Assembly (NCBI RefSeq): GCF_030848305.1
Contig: NZ_CP114598.1
Location: forward strand, 2,586,076-2,650,075
DNA from: Akkermansia muciniphila
GTDB lineage: Bacteria > Verrucomicrobiota > Verrucomicrobiia > Verrucomicrobiales > Akkermansiaceae
Reading direction: 5' to 3'
Length of the DNA stretch: 64,000 bases
The notes below the pieces were generated by a model that was not told the DNA's origin, did not search any database, and saw nothing but the letters and a program-made list of their open reading frames with translations. Made by a program: the position numbers and the translations under genes. This document shows positions 8,925 through 18,566 of the stretch, piece after piece (within the stretch, counting starts at the first letter, position 1; each line of letters starts with the position of its first letter).

Positions 8925-10247
8925 TCAATAATCCAGACTTCCGTCCGCCACCTTGCGCTCGAACTCAGCCACATCCACCACCTGACCGGTCAGCCGGGCG
9001 TGTTCCGTGGCAAAGGCCATGACATGGGAATGGGCGGATTCTTCAATGGAGGTGGTCATATCTTCCGGAGAGGGCACCGTCAGCATGTCATCATACAGAG
9101 CCTCAATCAATCCCCAGTCGCCTCCGCCGTGCCCCTGGTATCCTCCGGCCAGCTCCTCCAGCTCCACCACGCGGGTTTTGCCGCCAAAGTGGGGCGTCAC
9201 GGTGATTTCACCGGGGCCGTTTTCCTTGTAGAAGGCCCCGGCGCGGATTTTGCCTTTGGTTCCGTACACTTCAATGTGGCGTCCCTGTTCGAAAGCCGTC
9301 ATCGTGAACGTGCCCGTCAGGCCTCCCTCAAAGCGCATGATGGAAACCTGGTGGTCCGGCTGGTCGTTGTCGCACTGGAGGTAGTCCCTGCCCCACGGGG
9401 AAGTTTTCAGCCATTCGCAGATTTCTTCCGCGGTAGCTTCCTGCGCACGGTCATACACCATTCCCAGCCAGCGTTTGCATTCGTCGTCCGTAGCGTATTT
9501 GCGGGCGTCCCAGGGGTCTTCCCCCACCGGGGCGGTCCAGTCCGTGCAGCGTTCCGGCCGGGGGGATGAGAGCGTCTTTTTCGTAAAGAAGGTAAGCTCT
9601 CCGAAGCTGGCGACGGAGAGGCATTTACGCCGTCCCATGAGCCAGTAGAGGATATCCATGTCATGGCAGCATTTGGCTACGATCATGGGAGTGGAGGTCT
9701 TGCTGTTGCCCCAGTGTCCGCGTACGAAAGAGTGGGCGAAGTGCCACGCCCCCACGCCTTCATTGGCGTTGAAGGTGATGACGTCCCCGATTTCCCCGCT
9801 GTCGATGATTTTTTTCAGGGTCCGGTAAAACTGGGTGTAGCGCAGCACGTGGCACACGGCCACGCGGCGCTTCAGCGCACGGGCCATATCCCTAAGTTCC
9901 AGCGCTTCTTTCAGCGTCTTGGCAATGGGTTTTTCCAGCAGGACATGATAGCCCAGCTCCATGGCCTTCCTGCAGGGAGCGTAATGGTAGTCGTCCTGTG
10001 TGCCGATGATAGCCACGTCCGCCAGGCGCGGCTCCGCCAGCAGGGAGGCGGCGTCCTTGAACAGACGGACGGAGTCCCGTTCCTCCTCCGGGGCAAAATC
10101 GCGGACGGCTTCCGTGCGCTGTTTGACGGGATCCGCCGCGGCGGCAATGCGGTAGCGGTCTTTTTGTTCCATGGCCAGCTTCATGTAAGTGCGCGTACGG
10201 GAACCGCAACCGACGCCGGCGAGAGAGAGTCTCTTTTGTTCAGACAT
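8925..10247 (-). CDS. Gfo/Idh/MocA family oxidoreductase
   Basis: 440 residues with an N-terminal Rossmann fold (SLAGVGCGSRTRTYMKLA) and the family motif EKPIAKTL near residue 100, which carries the catalytic lysine-proline pair. The C-terminal half is the alpha/beta substrate domain, with HDMDILYWLMGR as expected. Members oxidise or reduce sugars and sugar derivatives with NAD(P), and some (GH109) use NAD to hydrolyse N-acetylgalactosaminides. There is no export signal, so a cytoplasmic dehydrogenase is more likely than a GH109 glycosidase, but this is not settled. It starts 31 bases after the M3 peptidase stop, so the two are probably one operon. Confidence 0.8.
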   Translation of the reverse strand: MSEQKRLSLAGVGCGSRTRTYMKLAMEQKDRYRIAAAADPVKQRTEAVRDFAPEEERDSVRLFKDAASLLAEPRLADVAIIGTQDDYHYAPCRKAMELGYHVLLEKPIAKTLKEALELRDMARALKRRVAVCHVLRYTQFYRTLKKIIDSGEIGDVITFNANEGVGAWHFAHSFVRGHWGNSKTSTPMIVAKCCHDMDILYWLMGRRKCLSVASFGELTFFTKKTLSSPRPERCTDWTAPVGEDPWDARKYATDDECKRWLGMVYDRAQEATAEEICEWLKTSPWGRDYLQCDNDQPDHQVSIMRFEGGLTGTFTMTAFEQGRHIEVYGTKGKIRAGAFYKENGPGEITVTPHFGGKTRVVELEELAGGYQGHGGGDWGLIEALYDDMLTVPSPEDMTTSIEESAHSHVMAFATEHARLTGQVVDVAEFERKVADGSLDY

Positions 10248-10278
10248 AAGGATTGTTCAGATAATGTGGGTAAAGAGG

Positions 10279-12381
10279 TTAAAGAACGCCGGATTTGACC
10301 AGCAGCGCTTCCGCGTCCGGATCACGGCCCATGAAGTCGCGGTAGAGTTCCGCGGCGGGCTTGCTGTTGCCCTTGCTGAGGATGCAGCGGCGGAAGTCGC
10401 GCCCGGTTTGCGGGTTCAGCACTCCTTCCTTCAGGAAGCGGCTGAAAGCGTCCGCTTCCAGCACCTCCGCCCATTTGTAGGAGTAGTAGCCGGAGGCATA
10501 GCCCGTGGGATCCGCGAAGATGTGCGTCAGGCGGCGCGCCACGGAAGGGCCGCGGTCCGTCATCGGCACCCGGTAGTCCGCCAGGATGCGTTCATCCGTT
10601 TCTTCCAGCGGAACGCCCTTGTACTGCGGCCAGTTGACGTGAAGCTCCAAATCCAGCTTGCCGAAGCAGAGCTGGCGCATGAAATCCGTGCCGCTCATAT
10701 AATTGCGGGCGGAGCGCATTTTGGAGAACAGTTCGTCCGGTATTTTTTCACCCGTTTCATAGTGGGCGGCGAAGAGGTCCACGGATTCCCTCTCCCAACA
10801 CCAGTTTTCATTAATCTGGGAGGGCAGTTCCACAAAATCCCAGGCCACGTTGGTACCCGCCAGGGACTTCACTTCCACGTCGGAAAGGAGCTGGTGCAGC
10901 AAATGGCCGAATTCATGAAAAATGGTCTCCACCTCCCGGTGGGACAGCAGAGCGGGCTTGTCCCCCACGGGCTTGGTCATGTTGCCGACCATGAGACCCA
11001 GATGGGGCGCGCGGGGTTTGCCGCCATGCGGCGGTTCCCCTACGCTCAGGCAGTTCATCCATGCCCCGGCGCGCTTGGAGTCCCGCGGATGCCAGTCCGC
11101 GTAAAAGGAACCCAGGTGCTCCCCGCTTTCCGCATCATGCAATTCATAGAACAGGACGTCCGGATGCCATACCTCCACCGCGCCTTCCAGCGCTTCCCCG
11201 GATTCACCGGGTTTGAACGCCACCGTAGGGCGCGGCGTCACCGTAATGCCGTACAGGCCGGAGTAGATGGAAAAGAGTCCTTCCATGACTTTTTCCACGG
11301 AGTAATACGGGCGCAGGTCTTCCTCGTCAAAAGCGTACAGTTCGCGGCGGCGTTTTTCAGACCAGTAGCCGGTTTCCCACGGGGAAAGTTTTTCCACGGG
11401 TTTTCCGGTTTTTTCCTCCTTGTATCTGCGGACGGCTTCCATGTCCTTCAGGAAAGAGGGCTTTACCTTGTCATGCAGGTCATTGATGAATTTCAGGGCG
11501 TTGGCCCCGCTCCCGGCCATGCGGCGGGAGGTGGCGTAATCCGCAAAGCAGCCGTACCCCAGCAAATGGGCTTTCCTGTCCCTCAGTTCCAGGATTTCAG
11601 CGATGAGGGCTTCATTATCGTATTCACCCCCTTTTCCGATGGAACAGGAGCCCTCCCACATGCGGCGGCGCAGACTGTCCGAGTCCGCAAACTGCATGAC
11701 AGGCTGGAGGGAGGTGAATTTCTGGGTGAAGCGCCAGCGGGGATCTTCTTCCGTGCCGTGGCCGTTGGCCAGGGCGTCCAGGCGGGCGGCCTCCTTCACG
11801 GAATCCGGCAGCCCGGAGAGTTCCGCCTCATCTTCCACAATGAGTTCCCAGGCGTTGGTGGAGTCCAGCACGTTTTCCGCGAATTTCTTGGTCTTCAGGG
11901 AGAGCTGGGCTTCTATTTCCGCGTATTCCGGCTTCACGTCGTCCGGCAGGTCCGCCCCGCTCTCGCGGAAATCCGCCAGCGTTTCCTGGATGAAACGCTG
12001 CCTGACGGGGGAAAGGTCTTCCACCCAGTCACAGGAGGCCGCGGCTTTCAGCACCGTCCACAGGCGCGGGTTCAGAGGCACGGAGGAGGAGAAGGCCACC
12101 ACTTCCGGCAGCATTTCCCCGATGGCCTCCCGCTGGGCGGGTTCGTCATTGACGGAGTCCAGGTGCATGATGCGGCCCCAGCCCAGGTGCAGGTCCTCGG
12201 AAGCCTTTTCCAGAGCGCCGAAGGTGCTTTCATAAGTCAGGGAATCCAGCGGCTGGTCACAGATGGCCCGGATATTCTCTTTGGCGCGGGAGATGGCTTC
12301 CGTGATGTCCGGCTTGATGGCCTCCGGCGTAAGCCGGGACCAGGAAACCAGAAAGGCGGGGTCCAGATAGGGATGGTTCAT
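10279..12381 (-). CDS. prlC: M3 family oligopeptidase (oligopeptidase A-like)
   Basis: 700 residues, the normal length for M3A zinc oligopeptidases. The zinc motif is intact: FHEFGHLLHQLLS near residue 487, with HEFGH supplying two zinc ligands and the catalytic glutamate. Other family blocks include LGLMVGNMTKP and ASGYYSYKWAEVLEADAF near the C-terminus. These enzymes degrade short peptides, including cleaved signal peptides, in the cytoplasm. It is the first gene of a minus-strand pair with the downstream dehydrogenase. The symbol prlC/opdA is by family resemblance. Confidence 0.85.
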   Translation of the reverse strand: MNHPYLDPAFLVSWSRLTPEAIKPDITEAISRAKENIRAICDQPLDSLTYESTFGALEKASEDLHLGWGRIMHLDSVNDEPAQREAIGEMLPEVVAFSSSVPLNPRLWTVLKAAASCDWVEDLSPVRQRFIQETLADFRESGADLPDDVKPEYAEIEAQLSLKTKKFAENVLDSTNAWELIVEDEAELSGLPDSVKEAARLDALANGHGTEEDPRWRFTQKFTSLQPVMQFADSDSLRRRMWEGSCSIGKGGEYDNEALIAEILELRDRKAHLLGYGCFADYATSRRMAGSGANALKFINDLHDKVKPSFLKDMEAVRRYKEEKTGKPVEKLSPWETGYWSEKRRRELYAFDEEDLRPYYSVEKVMEGLFSIYSGLYGITVTPRPTVAFKPGESGEALEGAVEVWHPDVLFYELHDAESGEHLGSFYADWHPRDSKRAGAWMNCLSVGEPPHGGKPRAPHLGLMVGNMTKPVGDKPALLSHREVETIFHEFGHLLHQLLSDVEVKSLAGTNVAWDFVELPSQINENWCWERESVDLFAAHYETGEKIPDELFSKMRSARNYMSGTDFMRQLCFGKLDLELHVNWPQYKGVPLEETDERILADYRVPMTDRGPSVARRLTHIFADPTGYASGYYSYKWAEVLEADAFSRFLKEGVLNPQTGRDFRRCILSKGNSKPAAELYRDFMGRDPDAEALLVKSGVL

Positions 12382-12708
12382 ATTGCTTGATGTATGATGT
12401 TATTGAAAATGAAAACGACCGCGTTCCGGCATTTGCCGCAACAGCCATGAAAAAATAAAACTTACCATGTTTCAGAGACATCCGGCGGAACGGCCGCGGC
12501 CTGCTGGGCATCTTGATGAATGCGGCGGGGACGGAATCCGCCCTTTCGGGCACGGCTTCACGCCCCTTTTTTATCACCGCAGGCTTATTTTTCAAGATGA
12601 ACAAGCTTCCTGCCCCGGGATTGGACGTCATGTTCCAGCGCGATGCGGGGAAATGCCGTTTCCAGTCCAAAACCGGGCGCCAGAACCGTTTCCACCGCTT
12701 ATTCCGGA
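12382..12708. other. Intergenic region without a supported gene
   Basis: This 327-base stretch lies upstream of the M3 peptidase and downstream of the lipoprotein gene. Reading frames that cross it on either strand run into neighbouring genes and show no protein-like composition. I see no clear terminator or promoter; the part near 12,400-12,480 is AT-rich and may hold the peptidase promoter. Confidence 0.5.
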
Positions 12709-14322
12709 TTATTTTCCGGAAAAACGGGCCTTGTCCAGGGTCTCCAGAACTCCGGCATGGTTCGGGAAGCGTTTCAGCGCCTGTTCGCACATATCCGCGC
12801 ATTCCCGGAATTTCCCGGCTTTCAGGTAGGCGCGGGCCAGAACCCATTCCGCGGGGTATGGCACTACGGGAGGCAGGAGCAGGGAGGAAAAACGCTGGCT
12901 CCGTATGGCCTCAGACATCCAGACATTGGCGGAATCCGGAAACATGAGGGAGCGGATTTCAGAAGAATACAGGCTGCCCATCTGGAGGCAGCGCGCCCAG
13001 TAGGAAACGCTCATCTGCCTCCGGGCGGCGTCCGCGCCGTCCATCAGCAGCCGCAGAATGCCGGACATCTTGTCAAAGGAGGACGCCACGGCATCCGTTC
13101 TGCCCTGCCTGGCGGCGTAACATGCGCCCATGTATTGGGTGGCCACGGCGGTCATGCCGTTGCTTAAATCTGGAAATCCCTTGGGAAGAGGCCCCGGAAA
13201 AGCCTTGAGCACAAGGGCCTGCCGGGGAATGACAGGCCGGGCCAGCATCAGGCGCGCAGGCAACGTCCTGGCCTCCCATAGCTGAAGCAGGGTTCCGGGA
13301 GCCAGCGGATGCTTTTTGTCCAGGGGAACGGAAGCGGCTCTGGAGGCAATGGCCTCCGCCTTTTTGTAATGGCCGGCGCAGAATTCGGAAACGGCACGGT
13401 AAAGGATGGAGCGGAAGTAGGCGTCATCCAGCGCGGGAGGCACATTTTCTGCCTTTTCCCAGGCCAGGCACAGATTTTCAGACTCCTTGAAAGCAGCGGA
13501 AGCCCCTTCATAATCACCTGTGCGGAACAGGCAATGGCCCAGCAAATGATGAGCGGACGCGGAAAAGGGGTTGGCGGCCACGGCCCTGCGGGCGGTTTCC
13601 ACCGTTTCCGGAGAAATGGATGGAGCCACTTCCTCCAGCAGGGCACGCATGAACAGGGCGGCCTGGGAGCCGGGGCGTTCCTTCAGGACGGCTTCCACCA
13701 CGCGGACGGCTTCCTTCTGCCCTTCTCCGGGGTTGCCCTGCCCGTCAAAGCCGTCCCGCAGGAGCATGGCGTAAAAGAGGGGAGCGTACGGGTCGCGCTT
13801 CCAGGTGGAACAGATGGTTTTCCACGCTTCCTGCGCCTTCACGGGGCCATCCATCAGCAGCACGGCCAGGGCATCCGCATAAGCGCGTTCCTGTTCCGGG
13901 CAATCCGGACGGAGCGCCAGCTCTTTCATGCGCTTCATGGAATGGACGCGCTGTTCCTGGAAAGCGGGTCCCGCGCCCATCAGGCTCATGCACCTGCCCC
14001 AATGGGCCATGAGGCAGTCCGGGTCCAGACGGAGAGCGGCGTCAAATTTAAGGAAAGCCCGCATGTCCCCGAACGTGAGCAGATGCGTCATTCCCTCCAG
14101 CACCAGCATTTGCGCGGCGGGAGATGAGGAACCCACCATCATCGGCTCCACGCCGGGCGGCAGCACGGCAGGCTGCGCCGGAACGCCGGCGCGGAAGACG
14201 GCTTCCCGCCAGCCGTTCAGGGACGGGCTGTTCATCCAGTACCCGTGTGCCCCGTCCGCGGCGGCGGAAGAACACCCCGCCACGGCGGAGGCCAGCAGGA
14301 CATGGAGGAAAGAGGCGGCCAT
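12709..14322 (-). CDS. Putative lipoprotein with helical (TPR-like) repeats
   Basis: 537 residues. The N-terminus is a lipoprotein signal (hydrophobic stretch then AVAGC, so Cys17 would be lipidated). The remainder is alpha-helical with TPR-like segments, for example ALRLDPDCLMAHWGRCMSLM, VAANPFSASAHHLLGHCLF and CADMCEQALKRFPNHAGVL. TPR lipoproteins usually hold envelope complexes together; no partner can be named. The start lies 13 bases after the argS stop, so it is probably co-transcribed with argS. Confidence 0.75.
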   Translation of the reverse strand: MAASFLHVLLASAVAGCSSAAADGAHGYWMNSPSLNGWREAVFRAGVPAQPAVLPPGVEPMMVGSSSPAAQMLVLEGMTHLLTFGDMRAFLKFDAALRLDPDCLMAHWGRCMSLMGAGPAFQEQRVHSMKRMKELALRPDCPEQERAYADALAVLLMDGPVKAQEAWKTICSTWKRDPYAPLFYAMLLRDGFDGQGNPGEGQKEAVRVVEAVLKERPGSQAALFMRALLEEVAPSISPETVETARRAVAANPFSASAHHLLGHCLFRTGDYEGASAAFKESENLCLAWEKAENVPPALDDAYFRSILYRAVSEFCAGHYKKAEAIASRAASVPLDKKHPLAPGTLLQLWEARTLPARLMLARPVIPRQALVLKAFPGPLPKGFPDLSNGMTAVATQYMGACYAARQGRTDAVASSFDKMSGILRLLMDGADAARRQMSVSYWARCLQMGSLYSSEIRSLMFPDSANVWMSEAIRSQRFSSLLLPPVVPYPAEWVLARAYLKAGKFRECADMCEQALKRFPNHAGVLETLDKARFSGK

Positions 14323-14335
14323 ACGGAAGAAACGG

Positions 14336-16093
14336 TTACATCCTGTCCGGAAGCTGGATGCCCAGCAGGCCCAGCCCGTGCTTCAGCGTGCGTGCGGTCA
14401 GCTCGCACAGGGCCAGGCGGGAGTGCCGCACCGTCCCTTCCGACTTCAGGACCGGGCACGCCTCATAGAAGGAATGGAAAGCCCTGGCCAGGTCAAACAG
14501 GTAGGCGGCCAGCATGTTTGGACGGCAGTCGTCCAGCACCTGCGGCACCACTTCCCCGTAGCGGGCCAGAAGCCGGGCCAGATGGATTTCCGCGTCTTCC
14601 GAAAGCTGAATGGGGGCGGACCAGTCCAAAGGCCCGCCGTCCAGCTTGCGGAAGATGGAGCGGACGCGCACGTAGGAGTTCTGGAGGTACGGGGCCGTAT
14701 CTCCCTGAAGGGCCAGCATCTTGTCCCAGTTGAAAACATAATCCGTCATGCGGTTCTGGGAAAGCTCCGCAAACTTCACGGCGCCTATGCCCACCACTTC
14801 CGCCACGCGCTTCTTGTCCTCCTCCGGCATGTCCGGGCTCTTCTCCTCCACCACGCGGGCCGCGCGTTCAATGGCTTCATCCAGCACATCCTGAAGGGAA
14901 ACCGTATCCCCGGAGCGCGTCTTAAACGGCTTGCGGTCATCCCCCAGAATGGAGCCGAACGCGATGTGCCGGTAGTCCCCGTCCATGCCGCGGCGGCGTT
15001 GCGTGGAGAAAATCTGCCTGAAATGCAGGGCCTGCGGGGCGCCCACCACGTACCAGATGGAATCCGCGCCCCACGTCTTGATGCGGTGGTCCAGCGTCGC
15101 GAGGTCCGTGGTGGCGTACAGGAAGCCTCCGTCCGCTTTCCGGATAATGCAGGGGTTGGCGCGCCATTCCCCCTTGTCCTGTACAAGGAAGGGGTCTTCA
15201 TTGAGAGGCACGGAACCGTCGGAAAACACGCAGATGGCGCCGTCGCTCTCCCGGGCCATTCCGGCGGCGATCATGCCGTCCACCAGCGGGGCCAGGGCAT
15301 CATTGTAAAAGCTTTCCCCCAGCCAGTAATCAAAATGGATGTCAAGCTGGTCGTAAATCTTGGAAAGGCCGGATTTGGAAACTTCCACGCAGCGTTTCCA
15401 GATGGCCAGGTTTTCCCCGTCCCCGGCCTGGAGCTTCACCAGTTCCGCCTTGCAGGTATCCAGCAGTTCCGGCTTTTCCTTGCACATCAGGTTCACATCC
15501 TTGTACACCCGCAGCAGCTCGTCAATGGGGTTGGCGGCCAGCGCCTGTTCATCCAGAATATTCTTCCAGCCCCACAGAATCATGCCGAACTGGGTCCCCC
15601 AGTCACCAATGTGGTTGTCCGTAATCACATGGTGTCCCACGAAGCGGGCCACGCGGGAAAGGGCGTCACCAATGATGGTGGAGCGGATGTGGCCCACATG
15701 CATCGGCTTGGCGACGTTAGGAGCGGAAAAGTCAATGACAATGGTTTTGGGGTCCTGCACTTTTTCCACCCCCAGCCGGTCATCCGCCAGCATGGCCAGC
15801 AGGCGCGCTGCGTAAAATTCCGGCCTGATGCGGAAATTGATAAATCCGGGCCCGGCAATCTCCAGAGAGCACACGGCATCCTGCCCTATCCGGTCCGCCA
15901 CCTGCTGGGCGAGCGCACGGGGATTCGTGCGGCACCGCTTGGCAAGCACCATGGCGGCGTTGCTCTGGTAATCCCCGAACCGCAAATCAGCGGAGGGCGT
16001 CACCGAGGCGTGAAAATCAGCGGGAAGCTCCTCCCCCAACACCGCTTTTAACGCGGAGGACAACTTTTCTTCAAGAATTCCGGGTATGGTCAT
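14336..16093 (-). CDS. argS: Arginyl-tRNA synthetase
   Basis: 585 residues from the ATG at 16093. An in-frame upstream start would add 27 residues unlike the family N-terminus, whereas TIPGILEEKLSSALKAVLGEEL matches the usual opening. The class I signature is present as FSAPNVAKPMHVGHIRSTIIG (HVGH being the HIGH motif), and the ArgRS-type C-terminal anticodon-binding helices end in ARTLKHGLGLLGIQLPDRM. The enzyme charges tRNA-Arg in the cytoplasm. It is the upstream gene of a likely two-gene unit with a lipoprotein. Confidence 0.95.
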   Translation of the reverse strand: MTIPGILEEKLSSALKAVLGEELPADFHASVTPSADLRFGDYQSNAAMVLAKRCRTNPRALAQQVADRIGQDAVCSLEIAGPGFINFRIRPEFYAARLLAMLADDRLGVEKVQDPKTIVIDFSAPNVAKPMHVGHIRSTIIGDALSRVARFVGHHVITDNHIGDWGTQFGMILWGWKNILDEQALAANPIDELLRVYKDVNLMCKEKPELLDTCKAELVKLQAGDGENLAIWKRCVEVSKSGLSKIYDQLDIHFDYWLGESFYNDALAPLVDGMIAAGMARESDGAICVFSDGSVPLNEDPFLVQDKGEWRANPCIIRKADGGFLYATTDLATLDHRIKTWGADSIWYVVGAPQALHFRQIFSTQRRRGMDGDYRHIAFGSILGDDRKPFKTRSGDTVSLQDVLDEAIERAARVVEEKSPDMPEEDKKRVAEVVGIGAVKFAELSQNRMTDYVFNWDKMLALQGDTAPYLQNSYVRVRSIFRKLDGGPLDWSAPIQLSEDAEIHLARLLARYGEVVPQVLDDCRPNMLAAYLFDLARAFHSFYEACPVLKSEGTVRHSRLALCELTARTLKHGLGLLGIQLPDRM

Positions 16094-16258
16094 GTCTGTC
16101 CAGATGAACGGACATTCCACCGCCGTAGTCAAGGCGCAACTGTCATCAAGACATACCTTTTCCGGTAAAAACAACAGGACGGAGATGACATCCCCGTCCC
16201 AGCCGGCGAACCGGACGCCCGGCGCCCGAATCCGCCTTTCACTTCAGCGGGCGCTTCC

Positions 16259-16402
16259 CTAGAAGGAGCGCATTCTGGAAGTCTTCAGCCACGCTTCCAG
16301 TTTCCTGGAGGCCCTGGCCTCCCTTTCCCGTTTCTTTTCCGGCACGGACTTTCCGGAGAAAGCCTTCGCCAGAACCGATGCCAGTTTTCTTTTCATTTTC
16401 AT
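16259..16402 (-). CDS. Small basic protein of unknown function
   Basis: A 47-residue frame starting MKMKRKLASVLAKAF and ending KTSRMRSF. It is strongly basic, with an amphipathic helical pattern and a second charged helix (EKKREREARASRKLEAWL). It lies upstream of argS on the same strand in a region otherwise free of genes. It is too short for family assignment and no homologue is recognised. The reading frame and composition look protein-like, but expression is not shown. Confidence 0.4.
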   Translation of the reverse strand: MKMKRKLASVLAKAFSGKSVPEKKREREARASRKLEAWLKTSRMRSF

Positions 16403-16676
16403 CTTATTGATATTACAGGTTTTGTTCCTCCGTATGCGGGGCTTTGGGGAATCTTCCCGTGCCCCCCTCCGGGGAACACCTCCTACATACTGTACCAGGT
16501 AAGTTTAGTCCATAAGAAAACCAGGCATTCCTTGTCATACTTGATACAATAAGATATAAGACGTTAATCAGAAGAATCTCACCAAACGATACGCTGCCCG
16601 GGTTCCAAACAGATCCGCACCCCATGATTTTCCGCTCAGGCGCCGGAAAGGCATTACAGGAAAAGAGCTTCCCGCT

Positions 16677-17531
16677 TCATTCCCCCCTGAAATCATGTTT
16701 CTCCGCTTTCCACAGGAACATGCGCCGGTACAGGTGGTATTCCGTCACGCAGAGGATGGGCATGCCGATGACGCCGATGAACGGCAGCAGGCGAAACAAA
16801 TGGCGGCACAGGAAAAGCACCACCATCAGGAAGCTTTCCCGGTATACGGTCATGTACAGGGAATACGGATTAATGAGCGTTCTCTTGTACAGGGAGGAAG
16901 CCAGCAGCGGCCCCAAAATGGGAATCACCCCCAGCACGACCACGGCAGCGAAGGTCCACCCCCTGCGGCGGCCAATATACGCATCATACCGGTTCACGGA
17001 CTCCTCCCCCTGGAGCACCGCCCTGCCGCAGGCGGGGCAGCTCTGGTCAAGAGAGGGCTCACGAAGCGGCTGCCCGCAGTAAAAACACCGCCGGTAGCTG
17101 CGGAGAACTTCCTCATGCCTTTTCCATCCGGAGGGAGGAACCACGGTGCGCAGCCTGGAATATCCTATCCAGTTCAGGGCGCGTGGGGACGGATTGGACG
17201 TGCCGCACTCCGGGCAGTGCAGGCCGCACGGGTACATCATGGAGCCGCACTTGGAACAGAAAATGCGGTGGGCATATTCCCGGCGGCGGCAAAAAATGAA
17301 GAAGGCCCAAAGCCCCAGCCCTCCCAGCAGGGCCAGGATAATCGCTATTCCCGGGTACAGAAGGGAATAAGCAACCAGGTATTCCGACCAGGAATGATCC
17401 GACTGGTGCATGAGGGATTCCGGACCGATGGGATTTTGCGCCACATCCGGAAGCTGGCTTACATATTTTTCACCCATGTCCCTCAGAGGCCCCGCGGGAA
17501 GCCATTGTTGTATGGGGATGGGTTCTTTCAT
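16677..17531 (-). CDS. Zinc-ribbon membrane protein, function unknown
   Basis: 284 residues. One membrane segment lies near residues 55-80 (YPGIAIILALLGGLGLWAFF); two or more lie in the C-terminal third (FAAVVVLGVIPILGPLLA and FLMVVLFLCRHLFRLLPF). Between them are two zinc-ribbon-like groups: CSKCGSMMYPCGLHCPEC and CFYCGQPL with CPACGRA. The zinc-binding loop is predicted to face the cytoplasm, but topology is inferred. No enzymatic motif is seen. Confidence 0.65.
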   Translation of the reverse strand: MKEPIPIQQWLPAGPLRDMGEKYVSQLPDVAQNPIGPESLMHQSDHSWSEYLVAYSLLYPGIAIILALLGGLGLWAFFIFCRRREYAHRIFCSKCGSMMYPCGLHCPECGTSNPSPRALNWIGYSRLRTVVPPSGWKRHEEVLRSYRRCFYCGQPLREPSLDQSCPACGRAVLQGEESVNRYDAYIGRRRGWTFAAVVVLGVIPILGPLLASSLYKRTLINPYSLYMTVYRESFLMVVLFLCRHLFRLLPFIGVIGMPILCVTEYHLYRRMFLWKAEKHDFRGE

Positions 17532-17715
17532 GACTGGACATGCAAAGTTCGCAATAAAAACAGCATTTCCCGGAGGCTGTCAGAAAAACGGCGGCGTTCA
17601 GCATAGGATGTCTCCGCCGGAATAGGTAGGGGAAAATAGGCCATGCCGGAAAATTCCGCAGGAAATGGGGAGGAGGCCCTTTTCATCCGACGCTTTTCCG
17701 TGTAATATTCCTGAC

Positions 17716-18216
17716 ATGCCGACTCTCCGCCAAGCCTCTAAGGACGACATCACGCTGATCCATGAACTGGCCAGCCAGGCTTTTCCGGCCACTTACCGGA
17801 ACCTCCTTTCCAGAGAGCAGATGGATTTCATGATGGACTGGATGTATTCCCCCGCCAACCTGGAAAAACAGATGGAGGAGGGGCACGTGTACTTTATCGT
17901 CTCCCATGAAGGCAAGGACTGCGGCTACCTGTCCGTCCAGCCGGAAGGCCCCGGCGTCTTCCATTTGCAGAAAATCTACGTTCTGCCCGGCTTCCAGGGC
18001 CTGCACATCGGAAGCTTTCTGTTCCGCCACGCCATCAGCTACATCAGGAGCATCCATCCGGAACCGTGCCTGATGCGCCTGAATGTGAACCGTTATAACA
18101 CCCGGGCGGTGGAATTTTATCAGCGCATGGGCATGCGGGAACTGGAACGCGGGGATTTCCACATCGGACACGGGTATTATATGACAGACTACATCATGGG
18201 ACTGGATATTGCCTGA
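17716..18216 (+). CDS. GNAT family N-acetyltransferase
   Basis: 166 residues from the ATG at 17716 (PTLRQASKDDITLIHELA is a standard GNAT opening). An earlier in-frame start at 17665 lacks support. The acetyl-CoA binding motif A is visible as IYVLPGFQGLHIGSFLFRHA (the Q/R-x-x-G-x-G/A element, here QGLHIG), followed by LNVNRYNTRAVEFYQRMGM and a C-terminal tyrosine-rich end. Cytoplasmic; the acceptor substrate is unknown. Confidence 0.85.
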   Translation: MPTLRQASKDDITLIHELASQAFPATYRNLLSREQMDFMMDWMYSPANLEKQMEEGHVYFIVSHEGKDCGYLSVQPEGPGVFHLQKIYVLPGFQGLHIGSFLFRHAISYIRSIHPEPCLMRLNVNRYNTRAVEFYQRMGMRELERGDFHIGHGYYMTDYIMGLDIA

Positions 18217-18269
18217 AACACCTCTCCCTCAGAAAAAACTGTCAAGTCTTTCCTAGCCGGGCGCGGCCC

Positions 18270-18529
18270 CGGAGCCCGCCCTGCATCGCCAGCATGCCGC
18301 ATCTGCAGGAATTGCAGGAAAAATTCCAGTCCAAGGGCTTTACCGTCATAGGCAGCCACTGCCAGATTCCGTCCCCCAGGGTCAAACAGTTCCTGGAAGA
18401 AAAGAAAATCACTTTCCCCATTTACCAGAGTCTGAGCATTCCGGAGGCCCCCTGCCCGGGCGGACTGCCGCCGCCAGCCTGAAGAAGAGCCTCTCCTCCC
18501 TGGCCGCTCCGGAAACTCCCGGAAAATAA
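18270..18529 (+). pseudogene. Remnant of a TlpA/thioredoxin-like redoxin gene
   Basis: A thioredoxin-fold fragment is recognisable: PPCIASMPHLQELQEKF then SKGFTVIGSHCQIPSP. The active-site CxxC is broken (the first Cys reads as Ser and the preceding Trp is lost). The frame stops at 18482, and a plausible C-terminal end (LKKSLSSLAAPETPGK) continues in another frame from 18479 to 18529. Together this suggests a decayed gene with an N-terminal deletion and a frameshift. Confidence 0.5.
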
Positions 18530-18566
18530 CCTTTCCCTCAAGCAGCCATTTCCTGCCGGCAGACGT

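Noticed and set aside
8925..10247. GH109 alpha-N-acetylgalactosaminidase
   Set aside because: The fold fits, but there is no export signal and the generic Gfo/Idh/MocA call is safer.
10189..12390. Plus-strand open frame of 733 codons
   Set aside because: Antisense to the M3 peptidase, whose zinc motif and length are intact.
13928..16051. Plus-strand open frame of 707 codons
   Set aside because: Antisense to argS and the lipoprotein gene; no motif.
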